From Fodinibacter sp963811825 (lineage in GTDB: Bacteria; Actinomycetota; Actinomycetes; Actinomycetales; Dermatophilaceae), in the NCBI GenBank assembly GCA_963811825.1, contig CAWESS010000036.1:1-64000 (forward strand): a DNA stretch of 64,000 bases. Reading direction: 5' to 3'. A program made the position numbers and the translations under genes. Below, piece by piece: positions 9,717 through 19,302 of this stretch. The notes under the pieces are model-generated. The model did not search any database. It was not told where the DNA came from and worked only from the letters and a program-made list of their open reading frames with translations. The stretch's first letter is position 1. Each line of letters opens with the position of its first letter.

Positions 9717-9901
9717 TCGACGACGTACGCCGGCGCCCCGACCGCAGCCGTGTCCACCTGCGCCCCGGTGTCGTTGACGACGTGCCGGATGGTGCCGGCA
9801 CCGAGGTTGACGGTGAGCAGGTGGTGCAGGCGGACCCCGGGTGCGCGCGGAACCTCGAACCCGTGCTCGGTGACGATGGACGGGTTGTTGCGGTCCGCGC
9901 G
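9707..9901 (-). pseudogene. 3' fragment of an unrecognised gene
   Basis: On the minus strand 60-odd codons read NNPSIVTEHGFEVPRAPGVR, LHHLLTVNLGAGTIRHVVND and ending PAYVVDYP then TGA. Third positions are almost all G or C, as in real genes of this window, and the amino-acid sequence is well structured. No start is convincing. Upstream reading would run into the promoter and 5' end of the reductase at 9954. It therefore looks like the surviving tail of a larger gene, and it overlaps the last 10 bases of the SulP gene. I do not recognise the family. Confidence 0.5.
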
Positions 9902-9953
9902 CCCGCGCCATTGCCTCGTGACGTCGTGCCACGGAGGTTGCGAGACTGGGCGC

Positions 9954-10799
9954 ATGACCACGCTCCCCACCCTTGCCGTCACCGGTTCCACGGGCGCCCT
10001 CGGCGGCCTCGTCGCTCGCGACCTGGCCGGCCGCGGTGTACCCCTGCGGCTCCTGGCCCGGTCGCCCGAGCGCGCCCCGCGGCTGCCCGGAGCGGTCGCC
10101 GTGCCGGCCGAGTACGGCGACCGGGATGCCGCCGTGCAGGCCCTCCTCGGCGTCCGGACGCTGCTCATGGTCTCCGCGTCGGAGTCCGAGGACCGGCTCG
10201 AGCAGCACCGCGCGTTCGTGGACGCCGCCGTGGCTGCCGGGGTGGAGCACATCGTCTACACCTCGTTCTTCGGCGCGGCCGCGGACTGCACCTTCACGCT
10301 GGGCCGCGACCACTGGGCGACCGAGCAGCACATCCGTTCCCAGGGAGCCGCCTTCACGTTCCTGCGGGACAACTTCTACCTCGACTTCCTGCCCGCGACG
10401 GTCGGCGAGGACGGCGTGATCCGCGGGCCGGCCGGCGACGGGCGGGTGTCCGCGGTCTCGCGCGCCGACATCGCCCGGGTCGCCGTCGCGGTGCTCCTCG
10501 ACCCGGAGTCGCACCGCGCCGCGACGTACGGCCTCACCGGACCCGAGTCGCTCAGCCTCGCCGAGGCTGCCGGCATCATCGGCGACGTGACCGGTCGTGA
10601 GGTGACCTTCCACGACGAGACCGTCGACGAGGCGTACGAGTCCCGCAGGAGGTGGGAGGCGCCGGGCTGGCAGTACGACGCCTGGGTCTCGACCTACACC
10701 GCCATCGCCGCCGGAGAGGTCGAGGCGGTCACCGACGACGTGCGACGGGTCACCGGTCAGGCGCCCATCGGGCTGCGCGAGCTGCTGACGCAGGCGTAG
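9954..10799 (+). CDS. NmrA-like NAD(P)-dependent reductase (atypical SDR)
   Basis: A 281-residue intact protein. The dinucleotide-binding loop GSTGALGGLVARDL is at residues 9-22 and a second Rossmann strand LRLLARSPER at 31-40. The segment HIVYTSFFGAA takes the place of the active-site region. The fold and length match QorB/NmrA-type atypical short-chain reductases, which bind NAD(P)H and act as quinone reductases or redox sensors. The C-terminal half (YGLTGPESLSLAEAAGIIG) is the usual substrate-binding portion. The ATG at 9954 is preceded by GGAGG at about 9933-9937. It appears monocistronic. The substrate is unknown. Confidence 0.88.
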   Translation: MTTLPTLAVTGSTGALGGLVARDLAGRGVPLRLLARSPERAPRLPGAVAVPAEYGDRDAAVQALLGVRTLLMVSASESEDRLEQHRAFVDAAVAAGVEHIVYTSFFGAAADCTFTLGRDHWATEQHIRSQGAAFTFLRDNFYLDFLPATVGEDGVIRGPAGDGRVSAVSRADIARVAVAVLLDPESHRAATYGLTGPESLSLAEAAGIIGDVTGREVTFHDETVDEAYESRRRWEAPGWQYDAWVSTYTAIAAGEVEAVTDDVRRVTGQAPIGLRELLTQA

Positions 10800-10916
10800 G
10801 CCCCACCCGAACCCCCCTGCGTCAATGGCTCGATCGGGCCATTGAGGGCGCCCCGACCGACCTTGGATCATGCCTGAAGGGACAGTTGCGGGATCGGCGT
10901 GGTCGGAGGGTCCGTG

Positions 10917-12610
10917 GTGGAGGTCGGGACAGGGCCTCACGACGCGCGCCCGCGATCCGGCCGGGCCGCCCTCGCCGACACCTGGCGGGCGCTGCGCGCC
11001 GTCTTCCGCAAGCCGTCGCTGCGCCGCATGCAGCTGGCCCTCGCGGCATCCCTCGTGGGCGACTGGGCCTACTCGACCGCGGTGACCGTCTGGGCCTACC
11101 GCGAGGGCGGCGCCCAGCTCGTCGGCCTGTGGGCCGGGGTCCGGCTGGCGCTCATCGCCGTCGCGACGCCGCTGGGGGCCACCGTCGTCGACCGGCTGTC
11201 GCGCAAGGCCGTGCTGCTGGTGTCGACGCTGGTGCGGGCCGCGCTCGTCGCGGCAGCGGTGGTGGCGCTGGCGGTCGACGCGCCGGCCTGGGTGGTCCTG
11301 GTGCTGGCGACCCTGGCGCCGCTCGTCGGGTGCGTGTTCCGGCCGGCCCAGCTCGCCTGGCTGCCCTCGCTGGCGTCGCACCCCGGCGAGCTCACGGCGG
11401 CCAACGGGGCGTCGAGCACGATCGACAGCCTGGCCTTCCTCATCGGGCCGGCGATCGGCGGGCTGGTCGTCGCGACCACGAGCGTGGAGACGATGTTCGT
11501 CGTCACGGCCGTGATGTTCCTCGCCGCCGCCGGCCTCGTCGCGCGGATCGACAGCGGCACCGGCGACCCGCCGAACGCGCCCGAACCACCGCCGGAGGGG
11601 CGGGCCTCGGCGAGCCTGCTGCGCGACATGGCCAGCGGGTTCACGACCATCGCCCGCGACGGCAACCTCGGGATGGTGATGGTGCTCATCTGCGTGCAGA
11701 TGGTCGTCTCCGGCGCCATGGTCGTGCTCGGGGTGGTCTTCGCCGTCGACATCCTCGGAACCGGCCCGGCCGGGGTCGGCCTCATCGACTCGGTGCTCGG
11801 CATCGGGGCCGTCGTCGGCGGGTTCGTCGCCATCGCGCGGTCGGTGCGCAACAAGATCGCCCTCGACCTCGTCACCGGCACGCTGCTGTGGTCGCTGCCG
11901 CTGCTCTTCGTCGTGGTCGCCCCCTCCCCCGTGACCGTCTTCGCCATGGTCGCCGTCATGGGCTTCGGGCTGCCGCTCGTCGACGTCAACTACGCCACCC
12001 TCACGATGCGCCTGGCGCCGGACGACCGGCTCGGGCGTGTGTTCGGCGCCTTCGAGGGCACCTGCATCGGCACGATGGCGCTGGGGTCGGCGGTCACCCC
12101 GTTCCTCCTCGACGAGCTCGGGCTGCGCGGGGTGCTGGTGCTCCTCGCGCTCGTCGTCGGGGTGCCCGCGCTCGCCTGCATCCCCCGTGCCCGGCGGCTC
12201 GACGCCTCGCTGCGGCCACCTCCCGGCACCGAGCTGCTGGCAGCCCTGCCCATGTTCGCGCCGCTCGCCCCCGCGTCGCTGGAGTTCCTCGCGCGGCGTC
12301 TCGTGCCGGTGTCGGCCCCCGCAGGGCACGGAGATCGTCCGCCAGGGCGAGCCCTCCGACCGCTTCTACCTCATCGCGTCCGGCCGCGTGCAGGTCACCC
12401 AGGGCGGTCAGCCTCCTGCGGGTCGAGGGGCCCGGTGAGTTCTTCGGCGAGATCGGCCTCCTGCGCGACGTCCCGCGCACCGCGACCGTCACGGCCCTCG
12501 ACGACTGCGAGCTCGTCAGCCTGACCCGCGAGGACTTCCTCGGTGCCGTCCAGGGCAGCGACGCGTCGATGGTGGCCGCCTACGACATCGTCACGGCGCG
12601 CTTGGGGTGA
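10917..12610 (+). CDS. MFS transporter fused to a cyclic-nucleotide-binding domain (copy 1)
   Basis: About 565 residues. Residues 20-430 form an MFS_3-type transporter with about ten to twelve helices: LAASLVGDWAYSTAVTVWAY, VGLWAGVRLALIAVATPLGA, FRPAQLAWLPSLASHPGEL and a conserved TPFLLDELGLRG. After residue 445 the protein turns into a cyclic-nucleotide-binding (cNMP/CAP) beta-roll: EIVRQGEPSDRFYLIASGRV, GPGEFFGEIGLLRDVPRTAT and LVSLTREDFLGAV. The motif FGEIGLL plus the P-R-T-A-T turn is the phosphate-binding cassette, so a nucleotide ligand could gate transport from the cytoplasm. GGAGGG at 10905-10910 supports the GTG at 10917. Frame changes lie at about 12322 and 12412. The next gene is a paralogue. 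Confidence 0.88.
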
Positions 12611-12737
12611 ACCCGGGTACGCCGGTCGACCCCGCTCGACCACCGCGTCTAGTCATTTCGGGCTATGGACAGCCTGCGAGTCATCCCGAGATCGTGACGG
12701 AGGTCAGGGCGCCGTCCTGGAGATGGAGGGAGCCCAG

Positions 12738-14454
12738 ATGGCTGTCGAGGCCGATCCGGACGCCGCGCCCCCGCGGCGTGGTCCGTGCCGCCCTTCGCGA
12801 CACGTGGACGTCCCTGAGGTCGGTCTTCGTCAACCCGGCCCTGCGCCGCATCGAGCTGGCGCTCGCCGGGTCGATGATCGGCGACTGGGCGTACGCCACG
12901 GCCATCGTCGTGTGGGCCTACGGCGAGGGCGGCGCTCAGCTCGTCGGCGTCTGGGGCGCTGTGCGGCTGCTGCTCATGGCCTTCGCGGCGCCCATCGGCT
13001 CGACGCTGGCGGACCGGCTGCCCCGCAAGGCCGTGCTCATCGGCTCGCGACCTGGCCCGCTCCGTGCTGGTGAGCATCGCGGCTGTGCTCATCGCGGTCG
13101 ATGCGCCGACGTTGTCGGTGCTGGTGCTCGCGACCCTGAGCTCGCTCATCGGCTGCGTGTTCCGCCCTGCGCAGATGGCCTGGATGCCGTCCCTGGCCAA
13201 GACGCCCGAGGAGCTGACGGCGGCCAACGGCGCCTCGAGCACGATCGAGAGCCTGGCCTTCTTCGTCGGGCCGGCCATCGGAGCACTGCTCATCAGCGTG
13301 ACGAACATCCAGACGGTCCTGATCGTCAACGTCGTCACGTTCGTCGTCTCGGCCGTGCTCGTGTCCGGCATCCGCGGCATCCAGGCCGGCGACGAGGGCA
13401 CGCCCCCGGGCGAGGGCCACGACACCGACGGCGAGCCCGAGGAGAAGGTGGGCGTCCTGCGAGAGATGGGGGGTGGCTTCACCTTCATCTGGCGGGACCG
13501 GAACCTGATGATGATCGCGATCCTCGTGTGCGCCCAGACCGTCGTCGCCGGGGCCACGATCGTGCTCGGCGTCGTCTTCGCCGTGGAGGTGCTCGAGTCC
13601 GGTCCCCAGGCGGTCGGCATCATCGACTCGGTCTTCGGGATCGGTGCCATCGTCGGCGGCTTCTTCGCCATCGCGCGCTCCACGCGGAACCGGCTGGCCG
13701 GCGACCTGGCACTCGGCACCGCGCTGTGGTCCCTTCCCCTTCTACTGATCGTCGCGTACCCCTCCCCCGTGACCGTGTTCGCCGCAGTGATCCTCCTGGG
13801 CTTCGGCAACCCGCTCGTCGACGTCAACTTCGCGACGATCGTCCAGCGCCTGGCCCCTGACCGCATCCTCGGCAGGGTGTTCGGTGCGTACGAGGGAGCG
13901 CTCATCGCGACGATGGCCCTCGGGTCCGCGGTGACCCCGTTCCTCCTCGACGGCATCGGCCTGCGCTGGACCTTGGCGGTCCTCGCCCTCCTCGTCGGGG
14001 TCCCGGCCCTGCTCTTCGTCCCCCGGTGCCTGCGCCTCGACGCCACGCTCAGTGCCCCGGAGGGCACCGACGCTGCTGCGGAGCATCTCGATCTTCTCAC
14101 CCCTCACCCCGGCGAAGATCGAGGCGCTGGCCGGCGGGCTCACGACGGAGACGGCCTCGGCCGGCACCGCCGTGGTGCGCGAGGGCGAGAGTCTCGGACC
14201 GCTTCCTGGTCATCGTCAGCGGCCGGGTCGAGGTGACCCTCGACGGCGAGCACGTCCGCTTCGAGGGACCGGGCGAGTTCTTCGGCGAGATCGGGCTGCT
14301 GCGTGATGTCCCGCGCACCGCGACGGTCACGGCCGTCGAGGACACGACCCTCTACAGCCTGGCCCGTGAGGACTTCCTCGACGCAGTGCTCGGGGTCGAC
14401 GAGTCGCTCGCGGCCGCGGACGACGTCGTCATGCGCCGGCTGGCTCGGGCATAG
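12738..14454 (+). CDS. MFS transporter fused to a cyclic-nucleotide-binding domain (copy 2)
   Basis: A paralogue of the preceding gene, colinear throughout. The ATG at 12738 is preceded by GGAGGG. The transporter part shows SMIGDWAYATAIVVWAYGEG, FRPAQMAWMPSLAKTPEEL, and TPFLLDGIGLRWTLAVLALL. A short acidic/glycine insert (PPGEGHDTDGEPEEKVG) sits in the central loop where copy 1 has a proline-rich one. The C-terminal cNMP domain reads DRFLVIVSGRVEVTLDGEHV, GPGEFFGEIGLLRDVPRTAT, LYSLAREDFLDAV. Frame changes occur near 12775, 13052, 14080 and 14195. The two genes are separated by about 130 bp and read in the same direction, so a tandem duplication is likely. Confidence 0.88.
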
Positions 14455-14559
14455 GTCCTCCGTCTCTTCAGATCCCCGCATTCTTCAGGTCCCCTCGCGC
14501 ATTCAGCTCTCGCCCAGGCGCTTGCGCCCGCGGAAACCGACTCACACCCGACGTGGTGC

Positions 14560-14973
14560 TCAGGAGATGTTGCCGGCCCCGGGGGTGTAGGAGGTCGAGA
14601 TGACGGCCTCGCTGATCAGCGTCTTGCACTTCACCACGCCGGCGAACTCGGTGGACCCGGCCTCGACCGTCACCAGCGGCGCCCGGATGGTCAGGGATGC
14701 CGCGCTCGTGAGGGTCTGGTTCGCGGCCAGCGCCGTCTCCCAGGGGACTCCGGTCCAGACCGGTCGGCTGCGGTCACCGTCCTCGAACTGCACCCACACC
14801 GTCGACCCGACGGCGGGCAGGGCGATGAGCACCGTCGGCACCGGCGGCAGGCAGGCCTCCGCCCACACCGAGCTGACGCCGGCATCCGGCACGCTCACCT
14901 GCAGCCGACCGTGGCGGAGCGGGTCGTGGTTCTCGTCGACGATGCCCCGGTACACGCCCCGGCTGCGACCCAT
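14560..14973 (-). CDS. Stand-alone phage baseplate protein V / gp5-type OB-fold protein
   Basis: A 137-residue intact protein. The N-terminal half is an OB-fold as in gpV/gp5/VgrG spike proteins: RGIVDENHDPLRHGRLQVSV, VWAEACLPPV, and LPAVGSTVWVQFEDGDRSRP. The C-terminal half (SLTIRAPLVTVEAGSTEF) resembles the start of a spike beta-helix. Such proteins trimerise at the tip of contractile tails or contractile injection systems. Here no tube, sheath, baseplate or tape-measure gene is nearby, so it is an orphan. An AGGAGG site precedes the ATG at 14973. It may serve a distant injection-system locus or be a domesticated relic. Confidence 0.75.
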   Translation of the reverse strand: MGRSRGVYRGIVDENHDPLRHGRLQVSVPDAGVSSVWAEACLPPVPTVLIALPAVGSTVWVQFEDGDRSRPVWTGVPWETALAANQTLTSAASLTIRAPLVTVEAGSTEFAGVVKCKTLISEAVISTSYTPGAGNIS

Positions 14974-15010
14974 GACGTCCTCCTGTGAGCACGTCAGGGG
15001 TGCCTCGGAG

Positions 15011-16023
15011 TCAGGCGACACGGCCCTTCGGCGCGTTCTGCGCGGTCATGCCGGGGTCGCGCACGACGACGTCGCCAAGGGCCTCGTCGATCCGCGACAG
15101 GAGCTCGGGCTCGAGCGTGACGCCCGCCGCCTTGACGTTCTCGCCCACCTGCTCCGGGCGGGAGGCGCCGACGAGCGCGGCCGCGACGTTGTCGTTCTGG
15201 AGCACCCAGGCGACGGCGAGCTGGGCCATCGTGAGCCCCGCCTCGTCGGCGACCGGCTTGAGCGCCTGCACCCGGGTCAGCACGTCGTCGTTCATGAAGC
15301 GGCTGATCATGTCGGCGCCGCCCTTCTCGTCGGCGGCCCGTGAGCCCTCCGGGGGCGCCTGTCCCGGAACGTACTTGCCGGTGAGCACGCCCTGCGCGAT
15401 GGGGCTCCAGACGATCTGGCTGACGCCGAGCTCGGCGCAGGTGGGGACCACCTCGTCCTCGATGACCCGCCACAGCATCGAGTACTGCGGCTGGCTCGAG
15501 ATCAGCTGGATGCCGAGGTCGCTTGCGCGAGCGCGTGGCCTGCTCGGATCTGCTCGGCGGTCCACTCACTGACGCCGATGTAGAGCGCCTTGCCCTGCCG
15601 CACGACGTCGGCGAACGCCTGCATCGTCTCCTCGAGCGGCGTCTCGGTGTCGTAGCGGTGGGCCTGGTAGAGGTCGACGTAGTCGGTCTGCAGCCGGCCC
15701 AGCGAGCCGTTGATCGACTCCATGATGTGCTTGCGCGACAGGCCGGTGTCGTTCTTCCCGCCGGGGCCGGTCGGCCAGTACACCTTGGTGAAGATCTCCA
15801 GGCTCTCGCGCCGCTCGCCCTTGAGCGCCTCGCCGAGCACGGTCTCGGCCTTGGTGTTGGCGTAGACGTCGGCGGTGTCGAAGGTGCTGATGCCGGCGTC
15901 GAGGGCCGCGCGTACGCACTGGGTGGCGACGTCGTTCTCGACCTGCGAGCCGTGGGTCAGCCAGTTGCCGTAGGTGATCTCCGAGATCTTGAGTCCGCTG
16001 TTGCCGAGGTATCGATAGTCCAT
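15011..16023 (-). CDS. Aldo/keto reductase (Kv-beta-like group)
   Basis: About 335 residues. The catalytic tetrad is visible: Asp and Tyr in FDTADVYANTKAE, Lys in LEIFTKVYWPTGPGG, and His in DLYQAHRYDTETP. The N-terminus MDYRYLGNSGLKISEITYG and the C-terminal NADPH-binding part (LVGASRPEQVGENVKAAG) are typical of the AKR group related to potassium-channel beta subunits and YghZ. The enzyme reduces aldehydes or ketones with NADPH in the cytoplasm. One frame change near 15520 breaks an otherwise complete protein (VSEWTAEQIR to DLGIQLISSQPQY). The ATG is at 16023. It is followed on the same strand by the baseplate-like gene after 38 bp. Confidence 0.92.
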
Positions 16024-16082
16024 GTCTCCACCGTATGTCGGGCCCGTGGGCGCTCGGACGCCGAGTGCCGGCGGGGTTGCGG

Positions 16083-17186
16083 TCAGCCGCCCGGCGTGAG
16101 CCGATCGGCCAGCTCGCCGACGACCGCCTTGGCTCCCGCGATGGTCGAGGCGACGCCGCCGCCCTCCCCGCCGGCCCAGACGGGGTCGCCGGGCATGGGT
16201 CCGAGCGGGTCGCGCTCGGCGGGTGGCACGCTCTCGTCCGGCTCGGCCAGGGCTCGACGGAAGGACTCCTCCACGTCGAGCAGCTCGTGGTCGCGGGGCA
16301 GCAGCTCGTAGGTCCAGTCGACGTCGCGGCAGATCATGTCGTGGCGCAGGCTCTCGACGAGCGACTCCACGGTGCTACCCGGCACGTCGGTGATGGCGCC
16401 GGCCAGCGTGCCGACGAGGTCGGAGGGCAGCCCGGGCACCACGACCTGCGGGCGGCTCAGCCCGGCCACCTCGGCGTAGACGTCGAGGAGGCGCGTGTAC
16501 GGCATCCGCTCCGGCCCACCGACGTCGAACGAGCGCGACTCGGACTCGACGTGCAGCGCACCGGCCAGCGCCTCCACGACGTCGACCACCGCGATCGGCT
16601 GCACCCGGCTGTCCATCCACGCGGGGATCGCCTGCACCGGCATCCGCTCGCTGATCTGGCGGACGACCTCGAAGCTGGTCGAGCCCGAGCCGGTCACGAT
16701 CGCGGCGCGCAGGGTGATCGTGCGGATGCCGGAGCTGGCGCCGGTGAGGATCCGCTCGACCTCGAGCCGTGACGCGATGTGCTCGGACAGCTCGTCCTCG
16801 GGCACATCGGGTACCAGGCCGCTGAGGTAGACGATCGTGCCGACTCCGGCCATCGCGCAGGCGTACGCCATCGTCTCGGCCGACTCCCGGTCGCGGACCG
16901 CGAAGTCGTCGCCGCTCATCCCGTGGATCAGGTAGTAGACGGCGTCGACGCCCTCGACCGCGAGGTCGACGGTCTCGGCGTCGAGGACGTCCATCTGGGC
17001 GAGCTCGACCTGGTCGGCCCACCAGCGGCTGCGGACCTTCTCGAGGTCGGTGACCGCGGCGCGCACCCGGTAGCCCTCACGCAGGAGGCGTGGGATAAGC
17101 CGGCTGCCGATGTAGCCGGTGGCGCCGGTGACCAGGATCGTCCTGGACGCGGCAGGGAGAACGGGTGTCGCGTCGGGGGCCGGCAT
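16083..17186 (-). CDS. NAD(P)-dependent epimerase/NmrA-like SDR
   Basis: A 367-residue intact protein. The Rossmann motif VTGATGYIGSRLIPRLL lies at residues 19-35, followed by VYYLIHGMSGDDF and VYLSGLVPDV. The typical extended-SDR Tyr-x-x-x-Lys is not obvious, which places it with atypical SDRs of the YbjT/complex I NDUFA9-like type. Those proteins bind NAD(P) and often act on or with quinones. The C-terminal 100 residues (PGSTVESLVESLRHDMICRD) are an extension beyond the Rossmann core, as in the longer YbjT relatives. It is separated from the aldo/keto reductase by 59 bp on the same strand and could be co-transcribed. The substrate is unknown. Confidence 0.85.
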   Translation of the reverse strand: MPAPDATPVLPAASRTILVTGATGYIGSRLIPRLLREGYRVRAAVTDLEKVRSRWWADQVELAQMDVLDAETVDLAVEGVDAVYYLIHGMSGDDFAVRDRESAETMAYACAMAGVGTIVYLSGLVPDVPEDELSEHIASRLEVERILTGASSGIRTITLRAAIVTGSGSTSFEVVRQISERMPVQAIPAWMDSRVQPIAVVDVVEALAGALHVESESRSFDVGGPERMPYTRLLDVYAEVAGLSRPQVVVPGLPSDLVGTLAGAITDVPGSTVESLVESLRHDMICRDVDWTYELLPRDHELLDVEESFRRALAEPDESVPPAERDPLGPMPGDPVWAGGEGGGVASTIAGAKAVVGELADRLTPGG

Positions 17187-17270
17187 GCGCCAAACCTAGG
17201 TGTCCGACGCAGCCCGGCAGGCATGCGAGTGGTCAACGTTCGACAGGTCGCGTCGAAGGCGGGTGGTCGG

Positions 17271-17564
17271 TCAGGGACCGACGTGGGGCCGCGGGGCCTC
17301 TTCCTTCTCGGGCGCACGGCGACCCTGGAACCAGTCCCACAGCAGCGTCACGACGACAGCGCCGAAGATGGAGCCGATGATCCCGCTGGGGCGCAGCTCG
17401 AGTCCGTCGCCGAGGATGAAGCTGAAGAACAGACCGCCCACGAACGACCCGATCAGACCGGTGACGAACGCCAGTGGCCAGTTGATGCCCGAGCCGCGCT
17501 GGAGGAGCAGCTGGGCGCCGGCGCCGGCGATCATGCCGAGCAGGATGATTGCGATGATGAGCAT
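17271..17564 (-). CDS. GlsB/YeaQ/YmgE-family stress membrane protein
   Basis: A 97-residue protein of the transglycosylase-associated (GlsB/YeaQ) family. Three hydrophobic helices are present: MLIIAIILLGMIAGAGAQLL, LAFVTGLIGSFVGGLFFSFI and GIIGSIFGAVVVTLLWDWF. The GxxGAG glycine pattern typical of the family is in the first helix. A polar tail rich in Glu and Pro ends the protein. Relatives are often induced by general or envelope stress. The ATG at 17564 faces a 300-bp divergent region. Confidence 0.87.
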   Translation of the reverse strand: MLIIAIILLGMIAGAGAQLLLQRGSGINWPLAFVTGLIGSFVGGLFFSFILGDGLELRPSGIIGSIFGAVVVTLLWDWFQGRRAPEKEEAPRPHVGP

Positions 17565-17865
17565 GCGACGAAGCGTAGTGCTCGCACGCCGCGGGCGTCA
17601 GGCCGTCCCGGGTCGTGTCGCGGACGGGTCGTCACGGATGCTCGCGCGCCCAGGGTTGCCCTCGTGGTGCGTGGCCCCACCGAGCACGGCATCCGAGCAG
17701 GTGGGAGGGCTGAGGCCTTTCTGAGACGGTTCGATGTCATGTCAACGACAACCACCCCCCTGCGCCGCTGTCGTCACGTTCACGCGACGCGCAGGGGTGC
17801 GACGCAGCGGGTGACGGCCCGTGGCGATCGGCTCGATCCACCACACCTGCCAGGGAGGTTCGTCA
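17565..17865. other. Divergent intergenic region
   Basis: Separates the GlsB-type gene from the cysteine-rich gene at 17866. No credible ORF is seen. CCCCTGCGC and GCGCAGGGG near 17757-17800 can pair around a long loop, and a GGCATCC heptamer lies at 17688. Confidence 0.5.
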
Positions 17866-18409
17866 GTGACTGACACCGTGGCGATGCGGCTGCACGCTGT
17901 CGCGTTGTGCCGATGCGGCGCCGAGGTCATTCCCACCAACCAGCCTGTGCCCACCGTTCCTCGACCCCCGTCCCGTGTCCCTCCTGCCGCGAGGCGGAAG
18001 CTGCGCAGAGCACGCTCCCCAGCCAGCACGCACTGACCGAGCTCGTTGCCGATGCCGGATGCCGACGTGTGCGTCACGCGCACCGGTGGACGGTTCACTC
18101 CGGGTACCGAAGTGCTCACCGTCGGTGGTTCTCGCGCAGCCGATCTCCTGGATGCCGTGCTCGACAAGTGCGCGGAGGCCGCCGCCGGTCTCGCTGGCCA
18201 CGGCCAGGCCGACGTGCCCGTGACCCCCGGTGCCCTGCTTCGTCGAGGGGCAGCTGCCGCGCCGGGCGAAGAACCCCCGGTTCAGCCCCATCCAGCTCGT
18301 CAGTGCCCCCAACCTCACCGACGAGGTGGGCGTCGAGGGCCTCTTCGACGGTGACCGCCGCTTCGCGCTGTCGATGTCGCTGGTCTCGTTGCTCGCGTCC
18401 CCCGCCTGA
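17866..18409 (+). CDS. Cysteine-rich (zinc-ribbon-like) protein, function unknown
   Basis: About 180 residues across three or four frames. The N-terminus (GTG at 17866, GGAGG at about 17853) reads AMRLHAVALCRCGAEVIPTN and, after a shift, PCPSCREAEAAQSTLPSQHA. The CxC and CxxC pairs suggest a small zinc-binding module. The rest reads VCVTRTGGRFTPGTEVLTVG, then GHGQADVPVTPGALLFVEGQ, and ends LSMSLVSLLASPA at the TGA of 18407-18409. Codon bias is kept in every piece. The family is not recognised. A weak hairpin (GTTGCTC / GAGCAAC, 18388-18414) overlaps the stop. Confidence 0.45.
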
Positions 18410-18479
18410 GCAACCGACTCGGCGGTGGGCGGCCGAAGGCCGGCCTACCAGTGCCTCGCGACCAGAGCCGCGTCGCGCG

Positions 18480-19190
18480 TCAGCGGTCTCCCCGGAGGAT
18501 GGGCGGCGACAGGGTGGCCCGCGGGTCGCCGCGGTAGACGCGAGCCGGCCGACCCCGGCCACCTTCGCGCACCTCACCGGTCGGCGTCAGGAAGCCCTCG
18601 ACCCCGGTGACCTTCCGGTGGAAGTTGGCCTTGTCGAGCTCGATCCCCCACACCGCCTCGTAGACCGCGTGCAGGTCGGCGATGGTGAACGTCTCGCCGC
18701 ACAGGGCCGCGGCGTAGCCGGTGTCCTCCAGCTTCGCGCGCGCCCGCTCCACCCCGTCGGACAGGATCCGGTGGTGGTCGAAGGCCAGCGACTCCCCCGG
18801 ACCCAGGGCGTCGGCGACCGGCACCCACTGGGCGTCCGCGGCATCCGACCCCGCGGTGGGCTCGGGAAGGTCCGCACCCAGCGCGAGCCAGGCAACGGTC
18901 ACCACGCGCTGCCGTGGGTCGCGGTCCGGCTCTCCGTAGGCAGCCAGCTGCTCGAGGATGACGTCGTCACGCCCGACGCCGGCCTCCTCGCCCAGCTCGC
19001 GGTACGCGGCATCCTCGAGGTTCTCGTCGACCTCGACGAAGCCTCCCGGCAGCGCGAAGCGCCCGGCGAACGGCTCGCCACCGCGGCGCACGAGCAGGAC
19101 GTGCAGGGCCCCGGCACGCACCGACAGCACCACGAGGTCGCACGTGACGAAGAACGGAGGGAACTCGCTGGTGTACGTCACGCAGGGCAT
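18480..19190 (-). CDS. NUDIX protein with NrtR-type winged-helix C-terminus
   Basis: A 236-residue intact protein. A full Nudix box, G-x5-E-x7-REL-x-EE-x-G, spans GGFVEVDENLEDAAY plus RELGEEAGV at residues 50-73, so hydrolytic activity on an ADP-ribose-like substrate is possible. The C-terminal 75 residues (ADLHAVYEAVWGIELDKANF, then HRKVTGVEGFLTPTGEVREG) match the winged-helix domain of NrtR. NrtR is the Nudix-related repressor of NAD metabolism that senses ADP-ribose. It could be a regulator, an enzyme or both. It is divergent from the zinc-ribbon gene at 19303, and a small palindrome lies between them. Confidence 0.87.
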   Translation of the reverse strand: MPCVTYTSEFPPFFVTCDLVVLSVRAGALHVLLVRRGGEPFAGRFALPGGFVEVDENLEDAAYRELGEEAGVGRDDVILEQLAAYGEPDRDPRQRVVTVAWLALGADLPEPTAGSDAADAQWVPVADALGPGESLAFDHHRILSDGVERARAKLEDTGYAAALCGETFTIADLHAVYEAVWGIELDKANFHRKVTGVEGFLTPTGEVREGGRGRPARVYRGDPRATLSPPILRGDR

Positions 19191-19212
19191 CTTAGGGGTC
19201 AGGGTGACAATT

Positions 19213-19223
19213 TATCCCTGATA
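19213..19223. promoter_or_regulatory. Palindrome in divergent promoter region (candidate operator)
   Basis: TATC-CCT-GATA is a perfect 4-3-4 inverted repeat. It lies in the only AT-rich stretch (about 19205-19227) between the NUDIX/NrtR-like gene and the divergent zinc-ribbon gene. It could be an autoregulatory site for the NrtR-like protein. The palindrome is seen; the role is inferred. Confidence 0.4.
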
Positions 19224-19302
19224 GATTGGGGACGAAAGCACCACACTGCCGCGCCGCGCTCCGTGCCGTCTCGACACCACCACCTTTGGAAGGGATCGCG
19301 AC

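Noticed and set aside
9165..12329. Open frame of more than 1,000 codons on the minus strand opposite the SulP, reductase and first MFS genes
   Set aside because: It reads through three plus-strand genes with typical antisense composition (Gly, Arg, Asp, His) and has no start signal or recognisable domain.
12649..14100. Ser/Thr/Arg-rich minus-strand frame opposite the second MFS-cNMP gene
   Set aside because: Shadow frame of a well-supported transporter gene.
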